A program made the translations under genes and the position numbers. The notes beneath the pieces are model-generated. The model was not told the DNA's origin, ran no database searches, and worked only from the letters and a program-made list of their open reading frames with translations. Below are positions 1-12,601 of a stretch of DNA of 64,000 nt, in pieces. This stretch comes from Annona cherimola (Eukaryota > Streptophyta > Magnoliopsida > Magnoliales > Annonaceae), in NCBI GenBank assembly GCA_030490835.1, contig CM059975.1, positions 7,839,579 to 7,903,578 on the forward strand. Reading direction: 5' to 3'. Position 1 is the first letter of the stretch. Each line of letters starts with the position of its first letter.

Positions 1-74
1 TAATGATATAGCCTATCTAGTTACAGGATTTTGATACATGGACTTAGTACACATATATGTTTGATCCACATTAA

Positions 75-307
75 GAGCCCGGATCTTTTTAGACCGACCG
101 GTAAAAAATGATTTAAATATTTCTGTTTTTAAAAATTTAAAATAAATATTTACACATATCCAAAAATAATAAAATTTAGTTTATAGATTAAATACAACTA
201 GATAAACACGTTTATACAAAAAATTAAACAAAATAAAATAAAATATGTATTTGGACGAGTCCGAAATCCGATGATCTCAGATCAATCTGAAAGATCACCA
301 GGCCCTC
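75..307. mobile_element. Short MITE-like element
   Basis: A 233-bp non-coding AT-rich block starts GAGCCCGGATC and ends CCAGGCCCTC, giving imperfect terminal inverted repeats. ATTAA flanks it at 70-74 and 308-312. Size, ends and flanking repeat fit a MITE. The superfamily is uncertain; a TAA-type target would fit PIF/Harbinger. Present in both segment copies. Confidence 0.55.
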
Positions 308-312
308 ATTAA

Positions 313-990
313 TGGATTTAATTCTATTCGATAAGTTTAAGCAGGTTTGATCTGATATAATTGATCTCAGCTAAGTCAATGCATGATATAGACTTTTGCA
401 TCTTTCAAAAGGCCTCAGCCATTAGACCCGTCCATGCCTTTTGATCAAATGATCGGTAAAGACTAAAGAGTTTCTTTATCAAATTTTTTTTAATCATCAT
501 TGTACTCAACAGATGATTATTTTAGACCAGTATGAAATCTAGTGATTTCAGACCGGGCCAAAAATATTTATATTTATTTTTATTTTTTAAAATTTTTTTA
601 TAAACATGTTAATCTAATTATATTTAATCTATAAATCAAGTTTTACCATTTTTTACCATATTTGATTTGAATATCTATAGCTCTTTTGAAAAAAAATTTC
701 ATCCAATAATGATGCTTAAGTGCATTTACCTCCCCATCTTATAAATTTTATTGCATTAATTGGCTAACTTTGAATTTAATTTGCGAGCCTCATTCAGATA
801 ATCCTTATAATGTTAATCTAAGATTATGCCTCGCCCAATACTTTTATTAATGACTTGCATGTCATATGATAAGAATGGACGAAAAATTGAAGATTTGGCA
901 AATAAATTTAAGAACACATTTCTTTTAGATCTTCAATTTTCAAGATCCATGTATATACATCATTCGATCCACAGTTCATTTAAACCTAGG
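313..990. other. Intergenic, no gene seen
   Basis: AT-rich sequence without a credible gene. About 520-670 resembles the inverse complement of about 90-215 (shared tracts around a TTTATAGATTAAATA core), so it is probably another relic of the same repeat family. A 60-codon open frame at 826 has no recognisable product. Confidence 0.6.
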
Positions 991-1262
991 GGGTGTTTGT
1001 TAACATAAAAAAAATTTCAAATTAAAATTTTTTAATATAAAATTTTCACTCTCTATAATTATTTTATTTTTAATTATTTTTTTACTTTTTTCTACACAAC
1101 TATCATACCTTATATTATTTGTATACAACTATTAATATATCTAACTTATCTATTTTAACTTTATTCTTTTTACTCTTTACTATTATCCCTATCATATTAC
1201 GTCATTTTCTCTCGGTTAAAAAACTTTTACACCAAAAACTTTGTATCACTTTCGAAACATGA
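991..1262 (-). mobile_element. MITE of the GGGTGTGTTTGG family, reversed and degraded
   Basis: Begins GGGTGTTTGTT and carries, in reverse, the internal modules seen at 9930 and 23264 (ctacacaactatc, taacttatctattttaac). The far end has decayed. Tourist/PIF-Harbinger-like ends are inferred from the terminal motif. Confidence 0.65.
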
Positions 1263-1670
1263 AGCCTCATCAGGTGCACCTAAGTACAAATATCCATTTT
1301 TTCTGAAAATGTTTTTACACAATTGTTAATTTTAGTGTATTTAACATACATATCAATTTTTATCTTTTTAAATATTTTTAGGTTTTTTTATTTTTAAAAA
1401 TCAGTGGTTTTTTTTATAATTTTACCATCTAAGAGTACTACTACATGGCTGATAATCATGTTTTGCCACAACTGATAAAAACTAATCGTTCAAAAAGGAG
1501 TTGTATTGCGGACAAAATTCATACTTCATAGGAGCAATATTAACCATGGTTGATCAGTAAAAATTGTAAACTTGTAAAAGACTGAGAGATTACGGTGAAT
1601 AGCCCTTCTATGCATTTGAAAGCTAACGCCAGTATATATTGTCTTGCAATGTTTTTTTTTTTTTTTTCCG

Positions 1671-1887
1671 GTGTTCGTGAATGGCTTCATTTGCAAGGAT
1701 CCCAAAATGGTCACAGCCGATGATTTCTACTTCATGGGGCTGCAGCGATCTGGGCAGCCAGAATCCTAGCATCATCACCATGGCTAATGTTGTCCTCGGT
1801 TCCAACCCCAAAATCTATGATGATATTCTCGCAAAGGCATTCCACGTTGACAAAAAATTGAATGACTTGATCCAAGCTCAGTTCTAA
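1671..1887 (+). pseudogene. Germin-like protein relic A (internal deletion)
   Basis: The first part reads as the start of GLP exon 2 ([18 protein letters not shown]), closest to genes C and G. It then jumps, with a frame change at about 1750, to the GLP C-terminus ([13 protein letters not shown] ... LIQAQF, stop at 1885-1887). Roughly 100 codons are missing, including both cupin boxes with all metal ligands. No exon 1 was found upstream, and a T tract (1652-1667) ending CCG replaces the usual CAG acceptor. This cannot encode a functional cupin. The same deletion is in copy 2 (52170-52386), so it predates the segment duplication. Confidence 0.9.
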
Positions 1888-2140
1888 GTAGTACATCAAT
1901 GCTTGATGATCCATATATCATGTATTGGGAACATATTCATTTGTTAGTTTAAAATAAGCAGAGTTCACTTTGCATTTCCTACTACCAATGACCGAATAAC
2001 CTGTAGTCTATATTGTAGTGTTCTGAAAGCTTGTATTTAGTTCATGCGGGTTTGAGATTGTTGTTATCGGCGGCGTCGTTATTATAATTAAATAATTGCC
2101 GCGTCCATGGGCAAACTTTCTTCTTCATCGCAGCCATTAA

Positions 2141-2174
<34 letters not shown>

Positions 2175-2272
2175 ACAGGCCTGAAGATCACAGAAACAAT
2201 ACCCTTACTGAGTCCCCATGCCCGATCCGTACTTGGAACTCTTTTTGATCCAATTGTTTGATGTAGATTGCC
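1888..2272. other. 3' flank of GLP relic A, no gene seen
   Basis: Holds the TC microsatellite and otherwise unrecognised sequence. The homology with copy 2 stops at 1937, where copy 2 carries a 2.25-kb deletion. Confidence 0.6.
2141..2174. repeat. (TC)n microsatellite
   Basis: A nearly pure TC run of about 34 bp, present only in copy 1 because the region is deleted from copy 2. Confidence 0.9.
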
Positions 2273-2728
2273 TTGATCGAACGTTTTGTTCGGTCCATGC
2301 ATTTTCTGGGATACATGACCAATGGTGACCCAATCATGACATTCTTCTATGAAGTAATCACTTTATTGTCTTGGTCATCTAGCTTCTTGCCATGGATAGC
2401 GATGAGGGCCAATGAGCTTTGTGGCATAGCTATCATCACCCACTATCGGATTTTGTCCCCCCTGCCTCTTGGAACTTGCCTTCTTGCTTTGCAGATCAAT
2501 GGTCCTCAACTCCTAATGATGCTGAGATTTGGATCGCAGTTCCAAGAAAATTCATCGTGGAATATGAAGAAAGATGAACTGACGACCCCATATGTAATAC
2601 ATATAATAGACGCATTCATCATCCCAATTACGATCCACTTTCCATTACTTCAACAAAACAAGGGAAGGAACATTGCACCTATAAAGAGGTCCATGTTGCT
2701 CACATATCTCAAGAACTCTGTCGGAAAT
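2273..2728 (+). other. Unrecognised open frame cut by an LTR insertion
   Basis: An open frame starts at 2273 and runs into the LTR element that begins at 2729, stopping at 2791 inside it. The upstream part has hydrophobic runs. A second frame at about 2495-2570 (AEIWIAVPRKFIVEYEE) looks at least as protein-like, so this may be a decayed gene fragment with frameshifts. I do not recognise a family. The base composition is less AT-rich than its surroundings, which fits a captured or old exon. Confidence 0.3.
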
Positions 2729-5700
2729 TGTAGCGCCTCGACCTGTGGGCGCGTCACACCGCATGATACCTTACTCCACGGATCTTTTTAGGTGGTGAAA
2801 CTTATGAATGAAATAGAAAGTTTCATGCTTATATGAGCGGAAGCTTTTCCTAATTTGTCGGGAAATGAGCCTAAATTTTTTTTTCTTCTCTTTAGAACCA
2901 ACATTGGTTCCATTTTATTAACTAAAATCCGGCAGCATACATTCTATATTTAGAATGTTTGGGCAATACAAAACCTAATAGTCAATATAATTTCAATATT
3001 TTCTACTAATTCACTCACATTTACTTCAATTTAAACTAATACATTTCTTATATGATTATATTTCATATGAGAAGCTAACTACTGCATTTAAGAACTATAT
3101 AAAACATTCAAATATAATACATACCACAATTATAATAATTACAATCCAATGGCTCCAAATTCAACACAAATATTAAAAATCATACATTCACTGCTCGGCT
3201 AGCAGTGAAAGCTTTTCTATCAAATCTGCATCATCTGCACTCATTCATTAGTTGAAAACAATGAGTATAAAATACTCAGTAAGAAAGCATTTAAAAATAT
3301 GTACTGCTCAAAGCTTATGGCATTAACCAAAATAATAAAACTCTTAAAATCTCATTATGCATGTTTGATAATGAGATGAATGCACACACATGCATCATTC
3401 TATGACTTATTCTTCATTTGACGGATGACACTTATCAAGTGATCACTTGCTCATACATCGGACGCACCGACCAGACAACGTTAATGACGAACTACTTGTC
3501 CAATTACAACATTGACAAAGCCTCATGCATGAGTTCTATTCACATGTGCATTTTATGCATTTATGACATGAATTCAGTTTTGCCAACTTAACATGATAAC
3601 AAGATTTGTACATGAAAATCAAGTTGTAAAAATATTTCAAATACATATTTTTTTTGTAAAACATATGCACAGGGTAACGACCATCCCTAAGTACCTTTTC
3701 AATGCATGTCAATTTAAAGAAACATTTAAATAAAACAAACTCACTTGAAATAAAAAGGCAAGAATAGATTTTTCTTACTATTAAAATTTTTTTGAACAAC
3801 AAGAATCTTGAAGAGCTTGCTTACTTCTTCCTCTTAGCATTCCTCCAATTTTCTTTTATACTTTCCTTCATCTTTCCTTTACCTCTTCCTATTATAGCCA
3901 ACAAAGAATACATCTAAATATTTATTTAACCCATCACACATACTTATTTCATAATTAATTATGTATCTAATGACATATTTTTTCGAGACTTTTGGACGTG
4001 GAGTTCAAGTATTTATTAACTTGAAATCTCCTTATTCAAAGTTCCTAACTCCTTTTTAACTTAACCACACTTTCGAATTGGATGAACCATAACCTTACAA
4101 GTTAACTACCCTTGAAATACCCTTTACACCCAAACTTGAACTGAATCTGAAATTTCTTACTTTTCAAGCTATTTAAACCTTTATACCATCCCACATTTAG
4201 CTACATTTGAATAAGTTTATAAATTGCATTGGCTTTGTATTTAATACTTAACTAATAATTGCAATTTAAGTTTAACTTTATACATAACACATAATGAACA
4301 TATAAGCTTAGTATAGCTTTTACATTGTTTATACAACTTAAAAGTTAGTATATGCTATTTTTCTTTTGTCTCCATAAAAATTTATATTTTCAAATAGTAA
4401 ATTCATCTATTGCAACTTAGATCTCATTTACACATAATAGGGTTACCTACATTGACGCATTGATTGGGTTTCCTATTACTTATATTTATTTCTTTAAAAT
4501 CTCAATCATTTAATTCAATTTAACTATCTAATAACAATTAAGATCATTTAACATATTAACTAATAACCTTATTTTACCCAAACATATATCTTATTTCCTT
4601 CCATTTTATTTAAAATCTTGGTTTAGTCCTTTCAATATTACTTACACATATAAAAAAATCATCGCACGCTTAGACAAATATCTTATCCTCATTTAAGACA
4701 TCAATACAGTGACATCATAAAAAGTAAGTTAATTAATCTATAGATCTTTCATACTTAGAATTTATAAATTTTAAACTGTATCATATCTAAAATTTTATGT
4801 ATTATAAGCTATTAAAGCCTCTTCATCCCTTTGTATTAAAAAATATACTTAGATAACTCATATATGCATAAACTTTGCATTTAATATAAAAATTAAGACA
4901 TATGGAATAATAGACTTTTCACTCGATATATAATTGACATTTTCATGTTGTAAGGCCATTTGAACTTAAGATAGCCTTTACAGCTTTTTTTTTTCAATTT
5001 CCCCTCAAAACATAACCATCAAATTTTACACTTGCTTAAAATGCATCATTTATTTCACTTCATTTAAATTTTATTTCCTTTCTACATAAACCATATGTTA
5101 ATCTAATAAATTTGTTTTCATACCCAAACAACCTATTAACTATGTTATTTGACTTAAATCTTCAACACTCATAGCTTAACATATAATGCCTCATCATCTA
5201 ATCATTAAAATAATCATAATTATATAAATACAATAATTAAATGTAGGGCCCGGTCCTTTTTTTAAAAAAATTAATATGCTGCTGCATGTGCACATTTTTG
5301 GTGCACATGCAGAGCACCAAACAATATAAGGGGTGTAAGAGAGTTCAAGCGGGCGCTCGAACAATCAGGGAGAAAAAAAATTAGGAGAGAAGAAGGAGAA
5401 GAAGAAAGAAAGAGGAGGAGAAGGAAGAAGAAGGAGAGGGAAGAGAGGAGAAGCTCATCGTCGCCCTGCCCACGACGCCGTCCACGCAGCCGTTGCCGGG
5501 TTGCCGGAGGTAAGGAAGAAATAGTTTTTTGGTTGGATTTTTCTAATTTTCACTTAAATCATGCAATAAACATATGAGTTTTGCTAAAATACCTTAGATA
5601 AACATGTATAGAAGTAAATTACACCAATTTGGGTATTAGATTTGGTTATTTAAGGATCTAAGAGTTGAAATGGATAGAATTTTGATTTTTATCTCCAAAA

Positions 5701-7004
5701 ATATCTGAAAAATCATGGGGCTTTCGATAAATTCATGAATAAGAGGATATTTGGAACCCAAATCATGAAAATGGAAGGCTAAAATCAAGCCAAGTGTGAA
5801 ATAAAAAATTCAAGAGTGGTGTATCCAAATTTATTGTTCAAAATCATGGTATAATAGTTGCAAATGCTATTAGGATGTATTAGCTATAAATTAATATGCC
5901 CAATTTTAGGTAAAAAGGAGAAAAATTAGAATTTTTCATGACCCGTGGAAATTGTGCAGCCCCAAAAACATGGGTTAAACATGGGGCTTTTGGAGTATTT
6001 GATTTAAACATTATTTATGGATAAATTTTAAGATGTTTGGAGTGTTAAAATATAAATTTTTTTTATAGAGATGTTATGCTAAATTGTAGATAGGGTAAAG
6101 GTGTCGGAAATTTATATGAAATTAGTGGATAGTGAATTCACACCATATAAGAATGATTGATAGATTTTAATATGCCTAATATATGTATCTTAAGTAGGCA
6201 CTTAATGGATAAAAAAATATTATCTTTCAAATCAACGCATCCATAGCCATTAAAATTAGAATGCAATACATGGCAATTTAAGTCAATGCTTAGCCAAATT
6301 TTTTAATTTTGATAGGAAAAGGAAAAGAGAGTGCAAAACACAACCTGAGACTTTAAGGTAAGCAAACTTTTCAAATTCAATGATTTATTGTGATAACATG
6401 TCTGTTTTGTTACTTACTTTGAGAAAGGTTGTTGCAACAAATCTTCATGTTATGCCGTTATATGTTTCCTTAGAAATATGTGCAAATCAACTTAATTTCC
6501 TTAGGTATGCTAATTAAATTTTATACAAAATTAAGAAAATCTTTGGAAATGGTCATTACCCTATTTGTTTTATATATATATATATATATATTCATGTTGT
6601 TAAGGCAATGCTTTCGAACTTGACTTTTGGAAACGAACCTTTTCTTTACGATTAGCTGAATAAACTCCTTTTATGACATAAATGCACTTGATCATTGGTG
6701 TGAATATAATTCATGCAAGAAAATGAATGTAAAATTTCGCCGAGGTTGTAATTGGACAGGTTGTCCGTCCTTGACGTTGCCTAGTCGGTGCGTCCGACAT
6801 ATGAGCGTGGGTGATCACTTGATAAGTGTCACCTGCCACAAAGGAAACTATGTTATTGAATGATGCATGTTGTGGTTGTATTTCATCCTCACGCATATAT
6901 GATGATCTATGAAGGTTTTCATATTTTTTTCTATTAACAACGCTTGCTTACTGGGTTCTTTGAACTCACCGATTTTATTAAACAGTTGTAGAGTATTCTG
7001 ATTT

Positions 7005-9477
7005 TGTAACGGCCAGCACTTGAAGGGGAAGAGAGCCGTTTTAAAAAAATTAAATAAATAAACAGTGGAATTTATGACATTTAATCCCAGCCGTTTAGCA
7101 AATGCATCAGTATAAGAAGGGGGGCATAGGAGATGATTTCTTTGTTTGAAAAAAAAAAGAAAGGAAGAAACGAAACAGAGCGATGGACTGAAGAAGAAGA
7201 AGAAGAGGAAATTGAAGGTATGTCACATATAACCATTTTTCAGTTAATCTCGTTCATTTCACAATATATACAACTCATTTTGGTATATTTAAACCATTCA
7301 CAATGTTTCTAGCATGTCTAATTAGTCACCTGAGTATTATTGAAACGTTCGATGTTGAAATTTTACTTATTTCAATGAGAAGTAGCAAATAAAGGGTAGA
7401 AAATTCTATATAATGAAATAAACATACTTCTGGGCATTATCAGAGAATTTTGACTGTACAATAACAAGATAATCATATGTTTAGCTTGCCTGCAAATTTT
7501 CAACAAGATCAGACTTATAGATTTATAGATATAGTAATTTTTATGAAGATTTAGACCGGTGAATATGTATTTTAAGGATAAAAAATAAAAAAATAATTAC
7601 AGGAAAATACAGAAGCAAAAATAATAATCTGACCCATTACAAACATTATTTAAGATATTTTACAGTATATACAATGAATTAATTTTGTTAAAAATTAATT
7701 TACATAGCTATTTGAAGTGATATGTAATTTTAACCCTTTATTAAACCCTTTATGTCAAATTTGATGATAGAGATGTTATTTTGAGAAATGGACCGTCCAG
7801 ATTATAAAACATAATTTTATAAGCTTACTCCTAAATTTTCATATCAAACAGAAATTTATATTAAGAGATATAAGCTATTATATTCAGAGAATACGGATCG
7901 TTGAAATAAATAAATAAATAAATAAATTTCTGGAGGTGGGCTAAACCTATCTGGACAAGTCCAGTGAACCAGTAAGCCCAAAAGAAAGTCCATTAGTCCT
8001 AAGCTCACAAAAACTAAGCTCAAGTTATAGAAACCAAGCCTAGCCCACATAAGCAACCTGGCCCAACTTCCAAGCAAAGGACTCAGCCCACTTGTGACGG
8101 CCCAGCATAGGTCTGGCCTATCGGAACAGCCTATCGGCGGCCAATTGCCGGCGCCGGCGATCGGCCGGAGAAAAAAAATCAAAATAAATACAGAAAAATT
8201 AGAAAAAATTATAGAAAATTATGAAAAATACCCAAAAAATTAAAGTCAATATTTACAAGCTTAAATGAGTTTAAATTATAATTTTTATAAAAAATGAAAT
8301 TATTTAAAAGGTGTGATGTTATAAAAATAAATAAATAAATTATGAAAAATTACAAAAAATATGAAAATTTAAAGTAAGTATTTAAAGAAGTATGAGTCCA
8401 AATTTATTTTTATATATAAGAAATAAAGTTGTTTAAAAGTGGAATAATATGATAATAAATAGGAAAAAATAGAATTTTGACTGATTAAAATTATGAAAAT
8501 TTTTGGAAAAGTCATAAATGAAAATTTAAATAATATTTATGAAAACCAAAGTAAAATAATGAACATATTGCGATGAAAATTAGGAAAAGAGACTTGAGGC
8601 TACTATAAGAAATAAAAAAAAAAAGAGTTTTAAAGTCTACTTAAAGGTAAGTAAACTTTTACCAAATCATGACTTTGAAAATATTATTTGAATATTGTGA
8701 TTTGCTATGAAATGTGATTATTTATTTAAATGTAAATTTTCTTTTAAGTTGATTTATTTAAATATGAGCATTATTATTTCAAAATTATGTTAATTAGTGA
8801 ATTTCAGTGGTGCATTAATCACAATGCATGAGCATGATGCATAATTGCATATTGGGTTTGCCGCCAAGGAGTAAAGTAGTATGATAGTACCTTGGTAGCG
8901 ACCTCAGGACTACCAAAGAAGATGAATTTTCCCACGAATGTGTAGCACCCCTGCACGCGAGCATAAGTAGATGATAATACCTACAGTGTGAATGCATGAT
9001 TTAAAATTGACATACGTGTACACATGTAACAAGATGTTTTTATCAATTAGAGTTTGTTGTGTATAAAAGACAATATAGATGTTATGTTTGTTTTTTGAAA
9101 AATGAAATTAATTGCAAAATGAATTTTGTAAAAATATATTTTTACTTACTGAGCTTTCAGCTCACATAATTTTATTTTTAGTGAAAATACAGAGATACAA
9201 TGATAAATTAAAGCCTTCATCGATATGAGAAAAAGACGAAACTAGCATAGCAAAGGACAATAAAGTTAGATTTTATAGAAATTATCTTATAATGTTTACT
9301 GGTTTTGATTATAGACACTGAATATGTATAATGACTTCAAAATGAACAAACTTGAGATGTAATAGTTAAAAGTTTTATGATTTTGCATCTTGGTATCTAT
9401 TTCCATCTTGGGAGATTTATTCTCAGTCTTGGCATAGTAGACATTATTCATAACACCTCAAAAGGTGGGGTGTTACA
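7005..9477 (+). mobile_element. Third-level solo-LTR-like element L3
   Basis: Begins TGTAACGGCC and ends GGGGTGTTACA, flanked by GATTT at 7000-7004 and 9478-9482. At 2473 bp it is shorter than L1 and L2 but keeps the same order of parts: GA-rich block ending AAGGTATG near 7216, AAGGTAAGTAAAC near 8644, and a CTTAC-linked stem-loop TGAGCTttcAGCTCA at 9150-9164. No coding region beyond short chance frames. Confidence 0.85.
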
Positions 9478-9929
9478 GATTTTAAGAGCAATGGAGACTT
9501 CACTGGGTAGAAGGGCAGTAAGGTGAAGAGCCATATGAGGCTCTCGTGTATATTTGAGTGTGATTTGTAATAAGAAAAATTTTAGAAGTGCTAGATTTTC
9601 TATTGATTTTGAGACATGTGTAAAATATATATATAATTTGTGTGCATGGCGTGAAAGATATTTGTAACATTAATTCATTTATATTGTGTGAATTGTATGG
9701 ATGTTTGGATGATGTAAGATGAAGAATATTGGAGTATGGGTGTTTGGTGTGACTATAATGAATTTGTGAAGAAAAGGGGGTGTTTGTGGTTATGATGAAG
9801 TGATACAAGTTATTTCTTGATGTAAAGAATTATATAGTGAATGTTTGTATTTAGGAAACATCCTAGTTACAGACAGGATGCTGCAGAAATTTTTATAGAT
9901 ATGTATATAAAAAAAATTTAGATCACTTT

Positions 9930-10209
9930 GGGTGTGTTTGGTAATGAATAAAACTTTTGATGAAAAGTTTTGTAGAGTAAAAGTTGTCAAATAATGTGAT
10001 ATGATAGAGGTAATGATGAGTAATAAAGAGTATAAAGTTAAAATAAATAGGTTAGTTGTGTGGATAGTTGTGTAGAAATGATTGAAAAGTAGGGTAGTTG
10101 TATAGAAAAATGTGAAAAAATGATTAAAAAATATGATAGTTGTGGAGATTAAAAAATTTTAGATTGAAAAGTTTTAACATGACATTATTTTTCAATTGCC
10201 AAACACCCC
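9930..10209 (+). mobile_element. MITE of the GGGTGTGTTTGG family
   Basis: 280 bp with inverted ends GGGTGTGTTTGG and CCAAACACCCC, inserted in L2. Internal sequence matches the copies at 23264 and 38721. Non-coding. The short flanking target repeat is unclear here. Confidence 0.8.
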
Positions 10210-12333
10210 ATTTATTTTTGCTTAGCGTATAAATGTAAGTTAGATTATGGACTTCACCACTTTTCAAAAGATTCTTGACATGAAATCCTATGACAAACTT
10301 ATGTATAAATATTTCATAGGTCGGGGCGCTATATTAAATGCCTAAAAATTAATATCCAAGCTCATAGTCTCAATTTAATAGTTGGGTTTTCCCCAACTTC
10401 CCTTTACTTCCATTTATCTAACTTATAATTTATCATTCCATCATCATTCATATGTATTATATTTTTTTAATATAATAATTATAACCCATTTACTATAGCC
10501 AAATTCATCATATATGCTCTTGCCTAAATTTAACCTTCATTTAGGCTTATCTGAAATTCTTATATACATATATATTTTTAATAATTACCATTTTGCTTAA
10601 CCTTTATTTATTACAAATAAATTTTATATCATGCTTCTAAAATTAAAAATTATTCATTTAAGAGCCACCTATAAACCCAAATTCATTACCCATACACTCT
10701 CCAACTTTGGTAAGTTAGATGAGAGGGTTTTAAGGTTTAAAATTAAGGGATTTTACTCCCTTTCATTTTCACATGATTTTAGTTCGACAAGTTCAATATT
10801 TTAAGACAATTCAAATAACCCTCCAACCATTCATACACGTCATACAATTGCTACTCATCATTTTCTACCATATTTATTTGATACCAAAATTATATAAAAT
10901 TCCCATACATATTTAGTTAAAACAAAACTCATACCTCCATACAAATTTCCTAACTACCCAATTTCATTTATCATATATGTCTAGATTTTGGCTTTAAGAT
11001 TTGCACATTTTGATCTAAATCCATGTTCATATATTATTAAATTACTAAACTTAATATTTACAAGCAACAACACATACCCGCAACATATATATCCACCTGC
11101 TCCTATTTTTTTCACTCATTTCCACATCCGAACGGGTTCAAAATTATTTATAAATCACCCCATATATAAATAGTATAAAAGCCCTATGCCTAGGCCACGA
11201 TTTTAGGACTTCTCCACATTCAAGGTATGATGAAAATTTTGAATTTGCTTTCCTACTCAAGATTATACATGTAATTTTACAAATAATACATCCCAACATC
11301 ATTTAAATACATTATATAACAATTTAGGACAAAAATATTAAAGCTTTTCAATTCTTGAAATTTCGGATTGATGCATAGGATTTAATTTTCACATTCAACA
11401 TATATTATTCGGCTCCCAAAATGAAGATCTATATGAATCTACGAAAATCCCCATGATTCCTACCTATTTTAGGAAGGAATTTTAAAACCCTAAGTTACAA
11501 TAGCCACAAATCCGAATTTCTATCCCATTTTCTATAATTCCTCTCTTCATTCTTATAAATGTACCCATATTTAACAAAATCTCCATGATTTTCATAAGCT
11601 TGGAAAGAAAATTTTGAAAATTAACAAAACCCATCTTCCTTACCTTCTGCCGGTGATGGGTTGGACAGCGGCAGCGGCGGCAATGTGGGCGGTGGACGGC
11701 GGACGACAAGCAGCCTCCTCTCCCTTCCTCCTCTTCTCCCTTCTCCTTCTTCCTTCTTCCCTCTTCCTCCTTCTTCTTTTTTTTCTCCTCTCCTCCCGTT
11801 TTCTCTCCCGTTTCAGCCCTGGAAGGGGCTAATGCCCCCTTTCGGTTTTTTTTAATTCTATTTTGGTAGTCACACGCATACACAAGTGGCTGCCCCTTTT
11901 CTTTTGGTACTCCACACATGTATATATGTGGCTACACCTCTTTATTATTATTATATATATATCCATATATATTTACATATATGAATCATAAAATTCTAAA
12001 TTTTATAACTTAAATCCACAATATGCATTTTAAGCCATTAAATCATGGTTATTCATTAATTTAAACAATTTAAATCTATAATTACTTACATTAAACCATT
12101 TAACTAAAATTCATTACTTAATCTAAAATTAAATAATACATTTTATTATTATTCCATTCAACATTAACACTCTAACTCATCATTGTTTATTTATTAATTC
12201 TTCCTTTTCTTACTTTATAATTTTAAGCTATTAATAAAATTCTAATATTATTAATTTCATGGCCCAAAATTTTCATTTATATATGTCACGTACTTATGAG
12301 TTGCAATCTAAAAATTACGAGTACTACAGAAAT

Positions 12334-12601
12334 TTTCTAAAATTAAAATAAACTCATCATGTAGTTGGGAGCCAGGCAACGTCTAATTCTATCTTGTAGG
12401 GTCTCACCCTTTTAACGCAACTCATCATGGAACTTGGGACCAACAATACTCCAAAACTAGTTAGCTCCGCCTTCATTCAACCACACAACATTGCACTTCT
12501 ATCATCAAAATAAAAACTCATTGAGTTGAGATGCTGCTTATATTATTAGATATGTAAAATGGAGTATAAGCTAACAACATTAGAATGCATAGAGATGCTG
12601 C
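12334..12601. other. Intergenic between L1 and GLP relic B
   Basis: No gene seen. It contains two related short phrases (actcatcatgtagttggga and actcatcatggaacttggga) about 60 bp apart, a small direct repeat. Confidence 0.5.

Larger units (their letters stand above)
5242..10333 (+). mobile_element. Second-level solo-LTR-like element L2
   Basis: Begins TGTAGGGCCCGG and ends GGTCGGGGCGCTATA, with TTAAA at 5237-5241 and 10334-10338. The last two bases are TA instead of CA, probably a decayed end. It interrupts L1 between parts that are continuous in the relative at 38863. It contains a 12-bp perfect stem (5282-5293 with 5301-5312), a GA-rich then GC-rich block ending AGGTAAG near 5509-5515, and the 3' stem-loop at 6952-6967. 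It hosts L3 and a MITE. No protein domains were seen. Confidence 0.8.
2729..12328 (-). mobile_element. Long solo-LTR-like element L1, host of nested insertions
   Basis: Read on the minus strand it starts TGTAGTACTCG (at 12328) and ends GAGGCGCTACA (at 2729). GAAAT flanks it at 2724-2728 and 12329-12333. Removing the nested element 5242-10333 and its target repeat leaves about 4.5 kb, the size of its relative at 38863-43326, to which it is similar along its length. No protease, reverse transcriptase or integrase was seen. TG...CA ends, a 5-bp target repeat and lack of internal coding fit a solo LTR of a long-LTR, probably Gypsy-type, retrotransposon; the clade is inferred. Confidence 0.85.

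Noticed and set aside
7856..8182. 108-codon minus-strand frame in L3 and its counterpart at 56116
   Set aside because: It lies in non-coding LTR sequence, has no domain, and differs between the two copies in unconstrained ways.
11482..11919. 145-codon Lys/Glu/Gly-rich minus-strand frame in L1
   Set aside because: It is the translated GA-rich leader block that every long LTR here carries; low complexity, no domain.
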